DNA from: Cololabis saira
Taxonomy: Eukaryota > Chordata > Actinopteri > Beloniformes > Belonidae
Reading direction: 5' to 3'
Length of the DNA stretch: 64,000 bases
NCBI RefSeq assembly: GCF_033807715.1
Contig: NC_084599.1
Location: forward strand, 11,079,625-11,143,624
Below, in pieces: positions 12,401 to 26,800 of the stretch. Position 1 is the first letter of the stretch. Each line of letters opens with the position of its first letter. Under the pieces are notes generated by a model, which had not been told where the DNA came from, searched no databases, and was given only the letters and a program-made list of their open reading frames with translations. The position numbers and the translations under genes were made by a program.

Positions 12401-15400
12401 CCTGAAGCCGAGCTGTGGGGAGGGAAGACAAGTCGGAAAGCATTATCAAGTAGTACTACGCAACATGACGACCCTCTGTTGGTTGGCTTGGCTGACTTCA
12501 CCAACATCAGAAGAGCTTTGATGATGCAGGAGATGGAGCGGGTGGTCGATCCATAATGAATAACAATGGGATTTGCAATCGTGTTATACAAATATGACCA
12601 GCAGTCTCCCTCTGCCACTCCTGCCGTTTTGTTGAATGCAAGTAACTTCTCACTGATGCTCTTTGTGTACACGCCTCACCGTTCCTGTTTTTCAAATGCT
12701 GGACAGACACTGTTATTTATTTATTTATTTATTTATTTAGTTAGGCATGTCAACCTCATCAGTGTGGTTGTTCATACTTTTGAATAATGACGAAGACATC
12801 CAAGTTATTGTTGTTGTTGTTGTTTGTAATGCAAGTTGTAATTTTATATGAAAAAACATGCATCTACTTTCAGTTTTTATGTTTTCAGACATAACTAGAG
12901 TGTGAAGCATTATTTCAAAGATCATATACTGTCTTTGTTGTGTCGTCACACAGCAACTTGAGATGCTCAACAGACAATGATCCATAATGCTTTGCCTTCA
13001 ATTGTAGATGTAGTAATCTTTGTTCACAGGGAATCTTACCTGCTAACAGCAGAGTTTCCAGTATCCAATTACCGTCTAACTGACTTTTGGATATTAAGTT
13101 TATATACCATTCCTAAATGTAAGAATTATTTTATATGGAATAACTGGTGCTGTCGAGCGATTAAACATTTTTTGCGATTGCGATCTGTAATGAATTAATC
13201 TCTATTTTAATCACACCTAAACCTAAAGAAAAGCCTTCAACTTGGGGTGTTGTTTCTTTTAAATTCATTACATTATTGTGGCAGATCAAAAGATCGATTG
13301 AAGTCTTTTATTAATCTTTTTAACAGACTTGAACAGATGCAGTCCTAAACATTTACATCCACTTGGCAAGAACATTTGCCAGCCTCTCCGTTGCAGACTT
13401 GTGCATGCGCGCTGTGCTCTCCTTGAGTTAAGTTTGGAGAAGAGCTTTGCTGTTGCTCCATAAATTGCTAACATCGTTGCAGCTAACGTTAGCTGTGGCT
13501 GCGCCCGCGACTGAGTGCGTTGTTTATGTGGTAGCTAAACTTGAGCTGCTTCAGTTGTAAGGAAATTCCTTTCTACAAATAACGCATATCACCCTACCTT
13601 TATCAATGGTGCCGTCGGGGCCATTCACTGGACCGGCAACTTTCGCAGCATTTGTTTTGAATTTGGATACAGGAAGAAGAAGCGGAAATGGCGCTAATTG
13701 CGTCATCACGTTCTCCGCGCGTCGCTGGTTTGATCGGGATATCCTGAATGATTAATTATCATGTATACAGGGATAACCCTGTTTGCTCACGCATGTAAAC
13801 GGAATATGCCGAATGTTTCAGTAACCGGAATATTAGCAATAACCCGAATTTTGACTGAATGTAAACGTAGTCACTAACACCAAGTTAAACACTACAATAA
13901 AAGTAGAAATACAATTTAAAAACAAGACAATACTGATAAAAGCTCCTAGAATAAAAGTACACAAAATCAACATGGTGGTCATAAAACAACCCTTTCACTA
14001 CCAATGTTTTAAAGCTTGAAGAAACATATGGTTTTTAAGTTTGTTCTTGAAAGCATCGATGGAGTCCAGAGAACGTAGAGACAGCGGGAGATCGTTCCAG
14101 AGCCTCGGTGCAACGGCTTGGAGGGAGCGATCTCCTCGCGTCTTAAAGCGGGTACGAGGGACCATGAGTAGGCTCTGGTCACATGATCTCAGCCTCCGAG
14201 ATGGGGTGTAGGGGCATAGTAGGTCCCTGATGTAGGAGTGGGCCTGACCATGCAGCGCTCTAAAAGTCAGCACCAAAATTTGAAAGTTAAAACGAAAAGG
14301 GACGGGGGAGCCAGTGGGAGTTTTTAAAATTGGGGTGATGTGAGCCCTTCTATTCAAGCAGGTCACCAGCCTTGCTGCAGAGTTTTGGACTTGCTGAAAG
14401 ACGAGCCAGTTCTTTCTTGTTTAAGCAAGAAAACAAACTGTTGCAGTAGTTCAAACGAGATGACACAAAAGCATGAATAATTACCTCCAGATCCTTTTTG
14501 GAAACAACTGTTCTTAGTTTAGAGATATTACTTAAATGGTAAAAACAGTTCCTCATCAGCTGTTTGGAGTGGCATTCTAATGACATGTCTTTGTCAAAGA
14601 CAACACCAAGATTTCTTAGGCTGGACTTAAAAGAGACACTCAAATCACCTAGAAACTGGCTGATAGCTGGAATGACATCATCAGGGCCAATCACCAGCAC
14701 TTCAGTTTTATCTGGGTTAATCTGCTGAGAATTTACTCCAAGTCACTGTTTTACCTGTGCAAGGCACTCCATCAAGGAATTCAGTTTCTGAATCTCAGAG
14801 GCCTTAACAGAGCAGTACAGCTGGATATCGTCTGCAAATAAATGGTATGAAACATCAGGAAACTCCTGGATTTTCTTACCCAACGGGGTAACATGATAAA
14901 AACAAAAGTGGACCCAAAACAGAACCCTGAGTTACTCCGAACAGAAAATCAGCAGAGTCAGACAGGAACCTGTTTGCTGAAACACTAAAGCTCCAACCTG
15001 ACAAATAGGAAATGAACCAGGAAAGAACTGGTCCAGACAACCCAAATCCCTCAGTCTTGTTAACAAGATTTCATGATCAACAGTGTCAAATGCCAAGGAA
15101 AGATCCAACAGGATCAGAACGGGGCATTTCCCAGAGTCTGCAGACATCATAATGTCAGTAGATACCTTGAGCAGGGCATTTTCTGTAGAGTGATGCTTCC
15201 GGAAACCAGACTGAAAAGGGTCGAAGATGTTAACACTTCTCCAAAAAGGAAGTTAATTGTTCAGAAACTACTTTCTCTAAGACTTTAGACAGGAATGGGA
15301 GCTTTGATATGGGCCTAAAACTACTGGGATCGGTGGGATCCAGACTAGGTTTTTTGAGAAGTGGTTCCACAAAGGCATGTTGGGAAGCTGGGGAAAACAC

Positions 15401-18400
15401 CAGAAGACAGTGAGCTATTTACCAGCTTAGTAACCCAGAGGCCAATGGCATTGAACACTTTTAAAAAGAGTTTACAGGGAAGAGCATCAGATAGACAAAA
15501 AGAGGGCTTCATTCTGGTTACTAAAGCTGAGATATCAGCTTGGGTTACCGGATTAAAAGAAGACCTATTTTGGGGTGCAGTCTTAACAACAACAGGACTA
15601 CAAGACGAGGGGAGAGGGGAGAGGAAGTTTAGCCTTAATATCCCGGATTTTGCTGATAAAATACTTTAAAAATGTATTGCCATCAGCTTTGCAAGAAACA
15701 GGAGAAGAATGAGCAACAGGACACACAAGAGAACCAACGGTGTCAAACACAACTTGAGGCTTCTTCTTATTTAAAACTATCAGCTGACAAAAGAAGCCAG
15801 ATCTGGCTTCTTTTTTTTATCAGCAATCTATGTACCATAGACGCTCTGTTTTCCGACAGCGACGCTTCATGTCCTGAATACAGACATTAATCCATGGACA
15901 TGGGGTTTTCCTTATCACCGAATTAGATTTAACAGGAGCAATCTGATCCAAAATAGATTTACAATGACTGTTAAAACTTATTTAAAGTTAGATATTAAAA
16001 AATAGATTAAGCGAGTAAAAAACATAACGCGCTAAATATGCCTGTAATTAATTAATCGCAATTAACACGTTAATTTGACACACCTAGGAATAACACTTGT
16101 TACTAAATGTTTATCCAGTGTAAGGTAGCATAGCATGTTGCTACTTAAAGGGGACCTATTATAAAAAACACATTTTTTCTTGCTTTAACATATAAAGTGC
16201 CTTGGTTCACTGTGCAGTAATAAGATTTTCCATGAACTCTTTCTACCTTTCAATAATGATTTCATAATTTTAGATATAACTGTAATAGTGGCACAAGAGA
16301 AACATCCAAGCATGCTTGCATCAGTCTCATTCACACATATGGAGTTTGTATGACTGTACATGTGCTTGGATGTGTGAAGTAAACCTGATTTTAGTACTTA
16401 GAAAAATCCTTCCAAAACATTTATATTATATATTCTCCACATTCATGATGGAAAGTGGCTTAAATGCCCTGGTGTGAAATGAACAGAAGTAATGCAGAAA
16501 GTAATTTAATATTTGTTTAATGCTAAGTTTTAGAGTTTTAAATTCACATCCAGATAGACTCTCACATCCAACTACACAGTGATTCCCCCGAGAGTACACA
16601 GACCCCACCATGCTCCACTCCGACACAAAAACCACCCAAGTCCAGTCTCTCCCACCAGCCCCCACCCGGCACCCCAAAATGAGTGCGAGAGCCGAACCAG
16701 GAGTTCCCCGACCTGGCTGGCCGGCACAAGACCCCACACCAACACAAGCATCCAGACCCCTGACAGCAACACCCACGAGTTAGCCCAGGCATCATCCACC
16801 CCATAACAGAAGCTTATAAATAACAGCAGAACCTGCCTACAAATACATTTTATAAAGAATTTAGTATTATCAAATAAACACAACATTCAAACAGACTTAT
16901 GCAGCTTCAATCAGCTGACTAGACACAAACGCACTGCCAGATGCAGTTGTAACGTGAGCTCCAAGATAAAACGGTGAAATTGGAGCAATAACAAAATTTG
17001 ATCACTGATTATTTCACTGCTATTATGATCTAATGGAAAAACATAAACATCCAGAACCTTGTAGATGAGTGAACAGCTTTTGCACCTGAAATCCACTTCC
17101 AAGAATAATGTGTGACGCTCCAGTGAAAAATATCGGGAGGGATCAACGCGTTAGCTGATGTTAATTTGCCTTATCATTACTCTACTTTAGATCTCATACA
17201 AAAAACACTGGGCTGAAATAATCATTTGCCTCATTATGTGCTACTTTTTTTTATTTATTTATTTTTTAAATCCATTTGTTTCAATTTATAAGTAATTAAT
17301 AGTTTATGTAGGTTTGTTATTGTTAAATGGATTTTTCCTGGATGCTTGTCTGAAGTATTTTGTGTTAAATGTTCCTTACGTTTGGTGTTTGATCATTGCA
17401 GGTCCTGTCATCGCGGCCATTGATCAGGTTTAATGGAAACCAAGGGGTAAGAACACATTCTCTCAACCTCTCAAAAGAAATCTCATGCAAATGTTACATT
17501 AAGCATTTTATTCTCAGCATTTCTGCAGTTATATTACTGGTGAAATTGTTTAATCAGCATAGCTGCACTGTTAAATTGTCATTTTCTTCATACATGCAAC
17601 ATGTTACATTGCAGTTTTTGTTATTTTGATGCCTTAATGCTGACATCCCCTTCAATACTGGTGTTCATGGAAGGTCCCACTTCTCCCCTAGAAAGGCTTA
17701 CCAGTATCATGTTTCCAAGTGCCTATAGAAACGGCAATAAAGATATTGGCATTATTTCCATATTTACCTATATAGATATTGTCATGTGTTGCATCAGCAT
17801 TGCTGGACTTAAATCTGTTTTGATGTTTCTTGTCTTGCAGTTATCTACACACATTCCCTTTGTTTTAATTTCCCTGCTTTGGGCAAAACAAAAAAGTAAC
17901 ACTGAAACATAATCATAAGGCAAATCAGGAAAAACATAACTCTTAAAAATGATTTTCTTTGTCTGTCCTGTTGCCCTGTTTGTCATAATGCAGCATACAG
18001 TTGGATATGGTAAAGGAAGGATCATATTTGTATTCTGCGTCAGCATCTTCATGTTTCTCTTTGTAGTAGGAACTTTGGCTGAGGATGAAATTTGATCTTA
18101 ATGTACCGGTCTCTTGAGGCATGCCATGATACTTTAATTGCTCCTTTAAATACAGGGGTTGTTGTATTTTATGCTTGTGTGATGCATTTCAAGTTTTCTC
18201 ACAGATATGTGATTTCATATAATAACTTTGATAAAAAAGAACTATGAAAACAGTTGAACATAGATTTCACACTTTGAAATTTGAAAGCATGCCGTTAAAG
18301 GACGTGGGCAAAGCAGACTGAAAACGACAAACGTATAGCTATAATTCACCTCTACAGCAAATGTTTAGTACACTGTAACTCATTCAGATTACCATGCTGT

Positions 18401-20820
18401 TATTGTAAAAGACACAGCAGTTAAAACATTTGTACCAGTATTCTTTTACCAGCAGCTGACTGCCCACATGAAGAAGCCAGGTCAAAAGATACGTTTAACA
18501 CGTGGGAGCCTTTCTGATTGATCTGTAAAGACATTTTGCTCTTTTGTACTATGGAGTTTCAGGTTGTTTTGACACGGAGCCTGATTTACTTATTGATTCG
18601 CTGTGTTCAAACACAGTGATATCAGTGCAGTTATGTTCAAAATATGGTCAGGTTGTTTGTGACTTCGGCAGTGCTTGTGGTTGCAGAAATGTTTAACATT
18701 ATTGTACACATTTCTACATTCATTTAGGTCAAAATAAGAGTGCACCCTCTGTCCCTTCTAAATCCTGGTTTGTTCTTCTGCGTAGCAGTGACACATGAAG
18801 GGTACGCCTGTATGCTGTCTCTGGCACTGATACTCCTGCGTTATTGTTTGTGTCACTCTGTAATTACACCACCAACTGCTAAGCGGTAGTGTAGGTTTTT
18901 TTTTCGGCAGCTTCATAGCTCGCAGTGCCGAGTTTCCTGTTACGTACTTCCTGCATGTAGGTCATATGTTGCAACAGAGTAAACAAAGTATATTTTACCC
19001 AAGTAATAGCTGATATATTTTGAGCATGAGTAGTTTTACAGATACTGCAGCCAGCTGTCATTGTACCCAAAATTAAAATGATGAAGGAGAAATAGCGGTG
19101 GGAAAACGAATAAGAACAAATCCTCCAATCACTATGCCATGGCTACACCGAAACTTTGTTGCAGAAGTATAAATTCAGCTTAAGGTTTTACAAATCAGGA
19201 TATAATTTAGAGAAAAGAAAAGCCTCTGATCTGCAGTTTCAGAAAGTAGACTATTAATTAGCTGGTCAAGTATAACCAAGAGCAGCAGTAAACCTGCAGA
19301 AAGCACAGAGCTAATCGTAATAACCATTGCAAGTAACGCAATGTTTGGTTTATGTTTACAGTCAATGTTCACCAAGGTTGGGGATTGTCTTTGTCAAAAA
19401 ATGGCATTCCCTTTTTGGGGATCGGCAAAAATTATACAATAAACAAGAAATTGTATGTTTTACACCATTGGAGGTTGATAAGACCACGTACTGATGTTAT
19501 CTCAGTTCAGTGACCTTTTTGTTAGTCCACTACCAGTCTTTTTTGTTTTTTTTTAATTATTTCATTTCAATATATCTTAGTAACATGTTGAAGCCCCACA
19601 GAGCTGCCCTTACATCTATACAAACACTGTCCCTTTGTGGTGCAGAAAGTTTTCTTACACATGGGCAATACCAAGAAAATGGGACTGGGGCTAAAGTAAA
19701 TGAATCATCTAAAATATCTTCCGGTTCATATCGAGTATTTTATACCGTTCACATGAATGATCATTCCCACAATTATTAGTTTTCTTGTTTTTGAAAGTCT
19801 TTAATACATGGCTTATTTTCTAACCATTTATTGTTGTTTAAACTCTTTCATAGATAATATCTACATAGGTTTGTCATAATTGTGGATCAGGATTAGCAGT
19901 TTCAGAAAACCTCAGTAGCATTACATTACACTATTCCATTGTTTATTCAACAAAAACTAAGACAGCACAGAAGCAGTGTGTGAAAAACATTGTACACTCC
20001 ATAATTCAATCATTCAATTTTATCAGCAGAAGCTGGAAATAAATCATTTTCTGTTTAATGTGAGAGTGTCATTCTGGAGACATGTTGGCCCACACTGTTA
20101 CATTGCTTCAGTTCTGTGATGTTTATGGGCATTTGTTTATGTACAGCTCTTAGGTTTCCACCCAGTTTTATGAGATTAATGTCTGGACTTTTCCCTGGGA
20201 CATTGCACTTTCTTTTTTCGTTTTGAAGTATTTTCTTGTGGATTTGTAGTTGTCCTTGGGCTAATTTTTCCCATTACATGACCCATATTCAGCCAAGCTT
20301 GAGCTGCCAGACAGATGACCTCACATTTGATGTTGTATTTTGGTATGCAGAGGAATTCATAGTCGACTCGTTGACTGCAATGTGATGAGAACTGCAAAAC
20401 AGGCCCTTATCTTTTCCTCCACCACTAGATTGACAGTCAGTGTTTGCTCCAATATGCTGTTTTGTTTTTGCAAAATGTGGCACAATGCATTTCTATACGT
20501 GTCTGCTTCAGGGTTCTCTGTTTAAAGAACATTATTGTAGAAGTCTTGTGACTTGTTAAAACTTTAAGAACCTAAGCCATATTGTCATGTTCCTTTTTTA
20601 AAGAGGCCTTCTCCTAACCACCCTTCCAATGAAGCCATATTTATGCTGTCTTTTTCTAATTGTACTGTCATGAACTTGAAGCTTTTAGAGTGTGAGATGT
20701 AGGTCTTGGATTATTTTTGCTCTTTTGCTGAGCAGTGGATCTTCTGATCTTAGAGAGAGTGTGCTAGGACATCCATTGCTCAGTTGACTGGCAGCTAACT
20801 TGAAATCTGTTTCTATTTTC

Positions 20821-20872
<52 letters not shown>

Positions 20873-23800
20873 CTTTCAGTGGACAATGATTGACTTCCTA
20901 TTGTTTAAAAATAGCCTCAAAATCCTTCCCAAACTACTGGACAGTAATTATAAATGTATCAGGAACTGGTTCACACACCAAGAGGGGGGGGGGGCACTTT
21001 ATTGAGCGAGGCAGCTTGAATTGAATTTAAATGGGAAGCATTTCAAAACCTTAAAATGATACACATGGTCTATATGCAATTATATTATTAGAAGTAATAC
21101 TACAAGTAGGCCTTTTATTTACATAATAAGATTATTTGTATGACTTGCCATGATTGTATACAATGCCTTAATTTATGCCACAAAACAGTATCTAAATAGA
21201 TGTCCGTAAAGACTTGAGCCTCAGACCCGCATACCTTTTGTGTTCGTAGGCAAATCTAGCGTAAATTCATTAATTCCTAATGGAATCCCTGTAATCTCCA
21301 ACGTATGAACAAAAGTCCTCTCTGTCCTTTGGCTGGTATTGGAGACTGACCATATTGAGGAAGTCTCAGAAATATGTGAAACCACTGCATATGTGTGGTC
21401 TCATCTTGGTTATGTTGGCTATTTTTTTTTTTTAGTTCTAGTCAGCTTGTGGAAAAAGTATTGAAACTGTAAAAATAATTAGGATTGTCTTTTGTGTCTG
21501 TTCTCTTTTTTCACAACACATTTATGCTAAAGAAATGACAAAACTGGGGAGGGTGTCTCAAGATATATGTATGCACATATTTGATTCAGTGCTAGCATTT
21601 GTTAAAATAAAACCTGAGCCATTTGGTGCGGAGGAGCCTCTTCTCACAGTGTCATCCTCTACAGTGTGAGTCAGAGCGGCAACCCAGTCACTCCCCTGTG
21701 TCCTGGTATTCAGTCCATTCCTCTGCATCGTCATTATATCAGGACTCACAAGCCATTTTCAAATAAACATTTTAAATATTGCAAACCAAACTTACCTTTT
21801 GTACAGGCAGTAAAATACAGTCTGTATAGCCATTACTCCCCAATCATATAGGTGTATATTTCAAAAGGCAAACACTAGATTATAAAGTTTTAAATCATCT
21901 GGGACTGCACTGTCTTGATCTGTCTTCTGTGCTGCCTGTAATGGCAGAAATGTTCCAGTAGTGTGAGATCCTGCTAGAAAATGCCACAGCCATCAATAAA
22001 TACTGTCTCTATGAAGATGTGTATGTGATCTGACTACAGTAGTGTTTAGGTGGGTGGCACATTTTGAATGTCATGACCCGAAGTCTCAGTAGAACATTGT
22101 CCAGTGTCACACTGCCTCTGCAGACTTGCCATCTTCCCATAATGCTTTGTGCTGCTGTTTCCTTCCCCCTTGATAACAATCGAAGGAACAATTCCAGATC
22201 ATTTGTAGTGGTCTTGTCACCGGTTGCAGTGTTAAATATTGTGATTGATTCTTCCTTGTTATTATAATATACTTCATAAAAGATTCCTTTTTATCACAAG
22301 GGGTTCACGATGTGATTTTATTAATTTTTTGCCTATGCAGACAAACAGACTACCTCTACATTCCCAGTTTGCAGTACATTATCATATTCACTCTACAACA
22401 TTGTGGTATAAAATAATTGCGTCCTGTATCAACTGATGGTACAGATGAGAGAAGATAAAGTTATATTGCAATTATTTGTATTTTCAAATTGCATAACCGT
22501 ATACGTCCATTAGGTGTGCAGCTGCGAGGGTGTTGACTTTAAATTAATCTACAGAATTTCTGAAAATTATAGGACCATGGGTCTTGGAGGAGGAATATAA
22601 GGAAACAAATGAATCGTATCATGGTATTTATTTAAATTTGACCACCTGATTTCCTCTTGCATGTTGAGATCTGTTTCACCGAGCTCAGTTACCTACGGAT
22701 TGAACTCAGTCAGTTACAGCACTGGGGAAAAGCCAGTGAGTCATATCCTGAGCCTCTTATTCAGGTTAGGTCACCAGTGAACTGCTCACAGGTCAAGTGG
22801 ACCTGTTTTTAGAGATCCAAAGCCAACTTATTAGCAACTTCAGGGAGCTGTTGTGCTGGATCAGTGTGATGTGCAGTCCTGGACATTGACACTACATGAA
22901 TTCTGTCAGCCAGTCAAGAGCACCTGGAAACACGACCCTTTCCATGTACTTACAGTTGAAATTATATTGAATTTTTGCTATAAAGGACTTTTGAAATATA
23001 CTCAACCCTACATTTGCAGCCTCATGAAACAGTTTTTAGGTCAACGTGAAATGTGTGATGTTAATTATGTCGTGCTCATTATTATAGCCCTTTCATTCAC
23101 ACAACTGTTTGGGGGAAAAAAATGTTGAGTCAATTGCTGCATGTAAATTAAAGTTTTGACTGATTTTTGTCTACTTTCTAAGTGGTCAACTTAGCTTCCA
23201 TACTTGTACTTGAAAATGTATTTTGTGGAGTCTATCATAGTCCTGCTCCAAGATTGTAACTGTTACCTCAGTTAACGCTAGAGATGCACCGATCAGGATT
23301 TTGAGGGCCGACCACCGATCTCGAAAACCAGTATCTGCCGATGCTGATTACAGCGTGAAATCCATAAATTCTTCAATATTGTTGTCTCATGTACATGACA
23401 CTGACATTGTATTATTAGGTATAAAAATTAGGAAATGAGAAAGTATCATGAATTGACTGTTTTATTGCAGACTGAGGCAATGTGCAATATTTCACCCTCT
23501 AGAGACTCTTAGAGACGACTCGGCTTACAAAGAGTAAGTGTAGCTTACTAGCTTCAGCTTTCCTGTGGTAATAATTATGTACAACATGTGCACCAACACA
23601 GAACACAGCAGACATGTCTCTCTAAAAGTTCATACAAGCTGTAAACTAAACCTTAGTTTTCCTGTGGAAAGAGGAATTAAATCTTAAAATGAATTATGAA
23701 TTATCAAGCTTTGGGGGCCTTTTTGTGTGGAGTTTGCATGTTCTCCCCGTGTTCCCTTGGTAGCTAATGTGAGCTACCCTCACAAAAACATGCAGCAGTC

Positions 23801-26800
23801 CGGGGCTGTACATGCCCCCTCTGGCCAACAGGGGGCGCCAGATGGGGTGGGGAGGATCCGGCCGGAATAACGTGATCCTTCCACGTGCTACGTCCGGCCG
23901 GAGAAACCACACCCTGTCTGGTGAAAAGAAGCGGCCTGCTCACTCCTCAGGTTAAGGAGGAGACCTGAGCTCAGTGCAGGGCCCTCCCGGGGTTGGTAGA
24001 GGATGGCAATGCCCAGGACTGTTACTTAGGTAGGAGCACTGGGTGATAAAATGGGGGAAAAAAACGGGATAAAAATATTAAAAACAAAAATAATTATCAA
24101 GCTTTGTGAAAGCTTTAGCGACAGCATCCGCCGAGTGGGAGGAAACTCTTGTGAGTGAAGCATAACTCTTCACACTAGAGCTCCAAATGTCACCCGTGAA
24201 GCCGACTGACACGACTGTCGTCCTGCATGAGGCTTTGGACTGTATATAGTCTGGTATAACTCCGGCAGGATTTCATCAGTGAAATATTTACGAGGCAGCA
24301 GCGCGTACCGCGGATCCAAGCTGCAAACGACGTGTTTAAACCCGGTGTCTTCTACAACAGAAAGCGACTGATGAGCAAAGCATATGAATTCATTACCTTA
24401 CGATGTAGTTCTTTATTTTTTCCTTGCTGTCGTTTATAGGTCTCTGTTGCGTTCAGCGGAGTTAGCGGCGTTGCTCCTTTTCTTTCTGTGCCTTAGCTGC
24501 AGCCAACTTTGGAAACGCAATATACTCCTTTGTGTGAAAAACTTTCAAATGTCTTATCAGCTTTCCTGTGTTGAAGTTATTTTGTAACATCGGGGTATCT
24601 CCTTTATACACACTTTGCAAACTGCAAATTTGTTGTCCTTTTCGGACTTTGTAAAACTCCCGTACCGGCGAGGCCGGCCACGCCCCCTTGGGACAGCTCG
24701 GTCTGAGGTGTGGGAACACCCGCGCGGGCGGAGTTTGTTGTTGTAAATGTCATCAGATCGGCCTGCTCTGAACTATTATTTTCCGATCGCCGATCAAAAC
24801 AGATAGGGCCATTATCAGCCCGATACCGATCAGTGGCCGATCAATCGGTGCATCTCTAGTTAACGTCTAGTTGATGAGATGGAACATGGGCCTAGATGCA
24901 CTTTTTCAGTGTTATTAATATTTGCAAGAAAAGGCCTGGAGTTCATTACCATGGTCAGAGTGAGATACTTATGATATCAAGGTCTTTTTTAAATGGTTAC
25001 GTTTCACATACAATTTATAATCCTGTTAGTGTGTGTGTTTTGTTTTTTCTAGTTACTTTTAAGATTGATCATATCTCCTGTTGATGTGATATGCTTTTTG
25101 TTTTCAACAGAAAATTTCAATACCACGGTCAGAAAATTCCAGTGAATTACACACGTTTTCTTTCGAGCTGTCAAATGTGGGCAGAGATAACCCTCAGTGC
25201 AGCTTTGACTGCATCCAGCAGTACATCACCAGGTAAAAGCAAGTGCAAATCATTTTAGTTTCACTCTACATTATTGTTCTCATATTCTTAATGTCTGTCT
25301 TTTTTTTTTTTTCTTTTTTTTTTTTTTTCAAACACAAGATTACTGTTCTGTCAAATTCAGATTGCAAGTGTAACTTATTACCAACAATTGCTATATAAAT
25401 CCTAAAAAAAAAAATGTTATCTCAACTGTCAAATGTTATAGGCAGTGTGTTTACTGTAGCTGATGGTGAATCGCCTCAACTCTGGCACATACTTGACAGG
25501 CATCTTCGGTACATGTTTGGGGCTTTTAAGCAGTGTGGCAGTGGATCAATACATCTTTTAGCCAACTCCTTCTCAGAAAAATAAGAGTTAGTGAGGTAGA
25601 CCAAGTGATCCATCGTGTTTGTCCTATCCAGTTAGCTTTTCCACTACTTTTCAAAATTTAACTTTTAGACACAAAATATATATATATTTTTTTTTTTTAA
25701 TTGTGCAGTCTCAAAGTAAGAGTGTAGATGTTATGATCAGAAAATTTAGATCCCGGTCGAGTTCAAAAACAATCAGCTTAAACTTTACTGTATTTTCAAT
25801 GCATATTTGATTATAATTATTGAATATGATACATATCCTCCATAATTCAACATTTGCAACTTTTGTTGCAAATGTTGTTCATGTGGCTTGTTCTAAACAA
25901 GACCTACTAAGAGAAATGATTGCACAATCCTTATGAGCAAAATAACTTATAAATGTGTGTTCTTTCTGTAACCAAATGAATCAAAAAATGCTGAACCAGT
26001 TGAATACCACGAGATGTTTCTTTTAAAAAGGAAGCAGAGAAACAAAATGAGGAACAGCTAGAATCTTCTGCCCATCTGACTCTAACCCCGTTATTCTAAA
26101 GGTATTTTTAACAGGGTCAGCTGGAGTTCATTTAAGGATATGACTGGATCCTATTCAACCCTTGAGTTAGTCTGAAACCCAAATGACAGCTCAGCTTCCA
26201 CTGACTGCACCAGCAACATCTCATTTTCTGCCAAATCCTCATCAAAGTAGAGGGGAATCAAAGACTGCCGGATAGTCTGAAAAGAATAGGATTTGCTGCA
26301 GCAATGAGCCGTACTGTGGGAATCCACTGTTGGATGGAAACTGGGGAAAAATAATTGTTGAACCCTCTGAGTTTATTTGATCTCATCTGGGTAGGAACAC
26401 ATAGTAAAGGGACTAGTTACTTCAATAGTCAAATCTTTAGTCAAGAAAATTAGAAATAAAAAAAATAGATGATTTATTTTTAGTCATGAATTTATTTTCT
26501 TAATACCCGTCTTTTAAGTTGTATTTTATAAAATATGGCAAGATTGTTTTCATTTAAATGGAAAAAAAAGCCCTTTCATAAAAAGATTCCCTTACAGACT
26601 TTTGTTTAGTGTTGTATCCAGTCTATTTCAGTATTCCTCTACCAACATCTCCTCTTTGTCCTGGCAGTGAAGGGAGTATTCAGCTGGATTGCTTGGGTGG
26701 GATCCAGGACAAAATTACAGTACGAGCCACCGACGACTCCTACCAGAAGGCCAGAGAAAACATGGCCCAGGTTGCAGAGGAGACCCGCAGTAAAAGTGTT

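Noticed and set aside
12265..12672. A 135-codon minus-strand open frame as a gene
   Set aside because: No recognised domain. It lies in degenerate repeat-like sequence and overlaps other frames on both strands.
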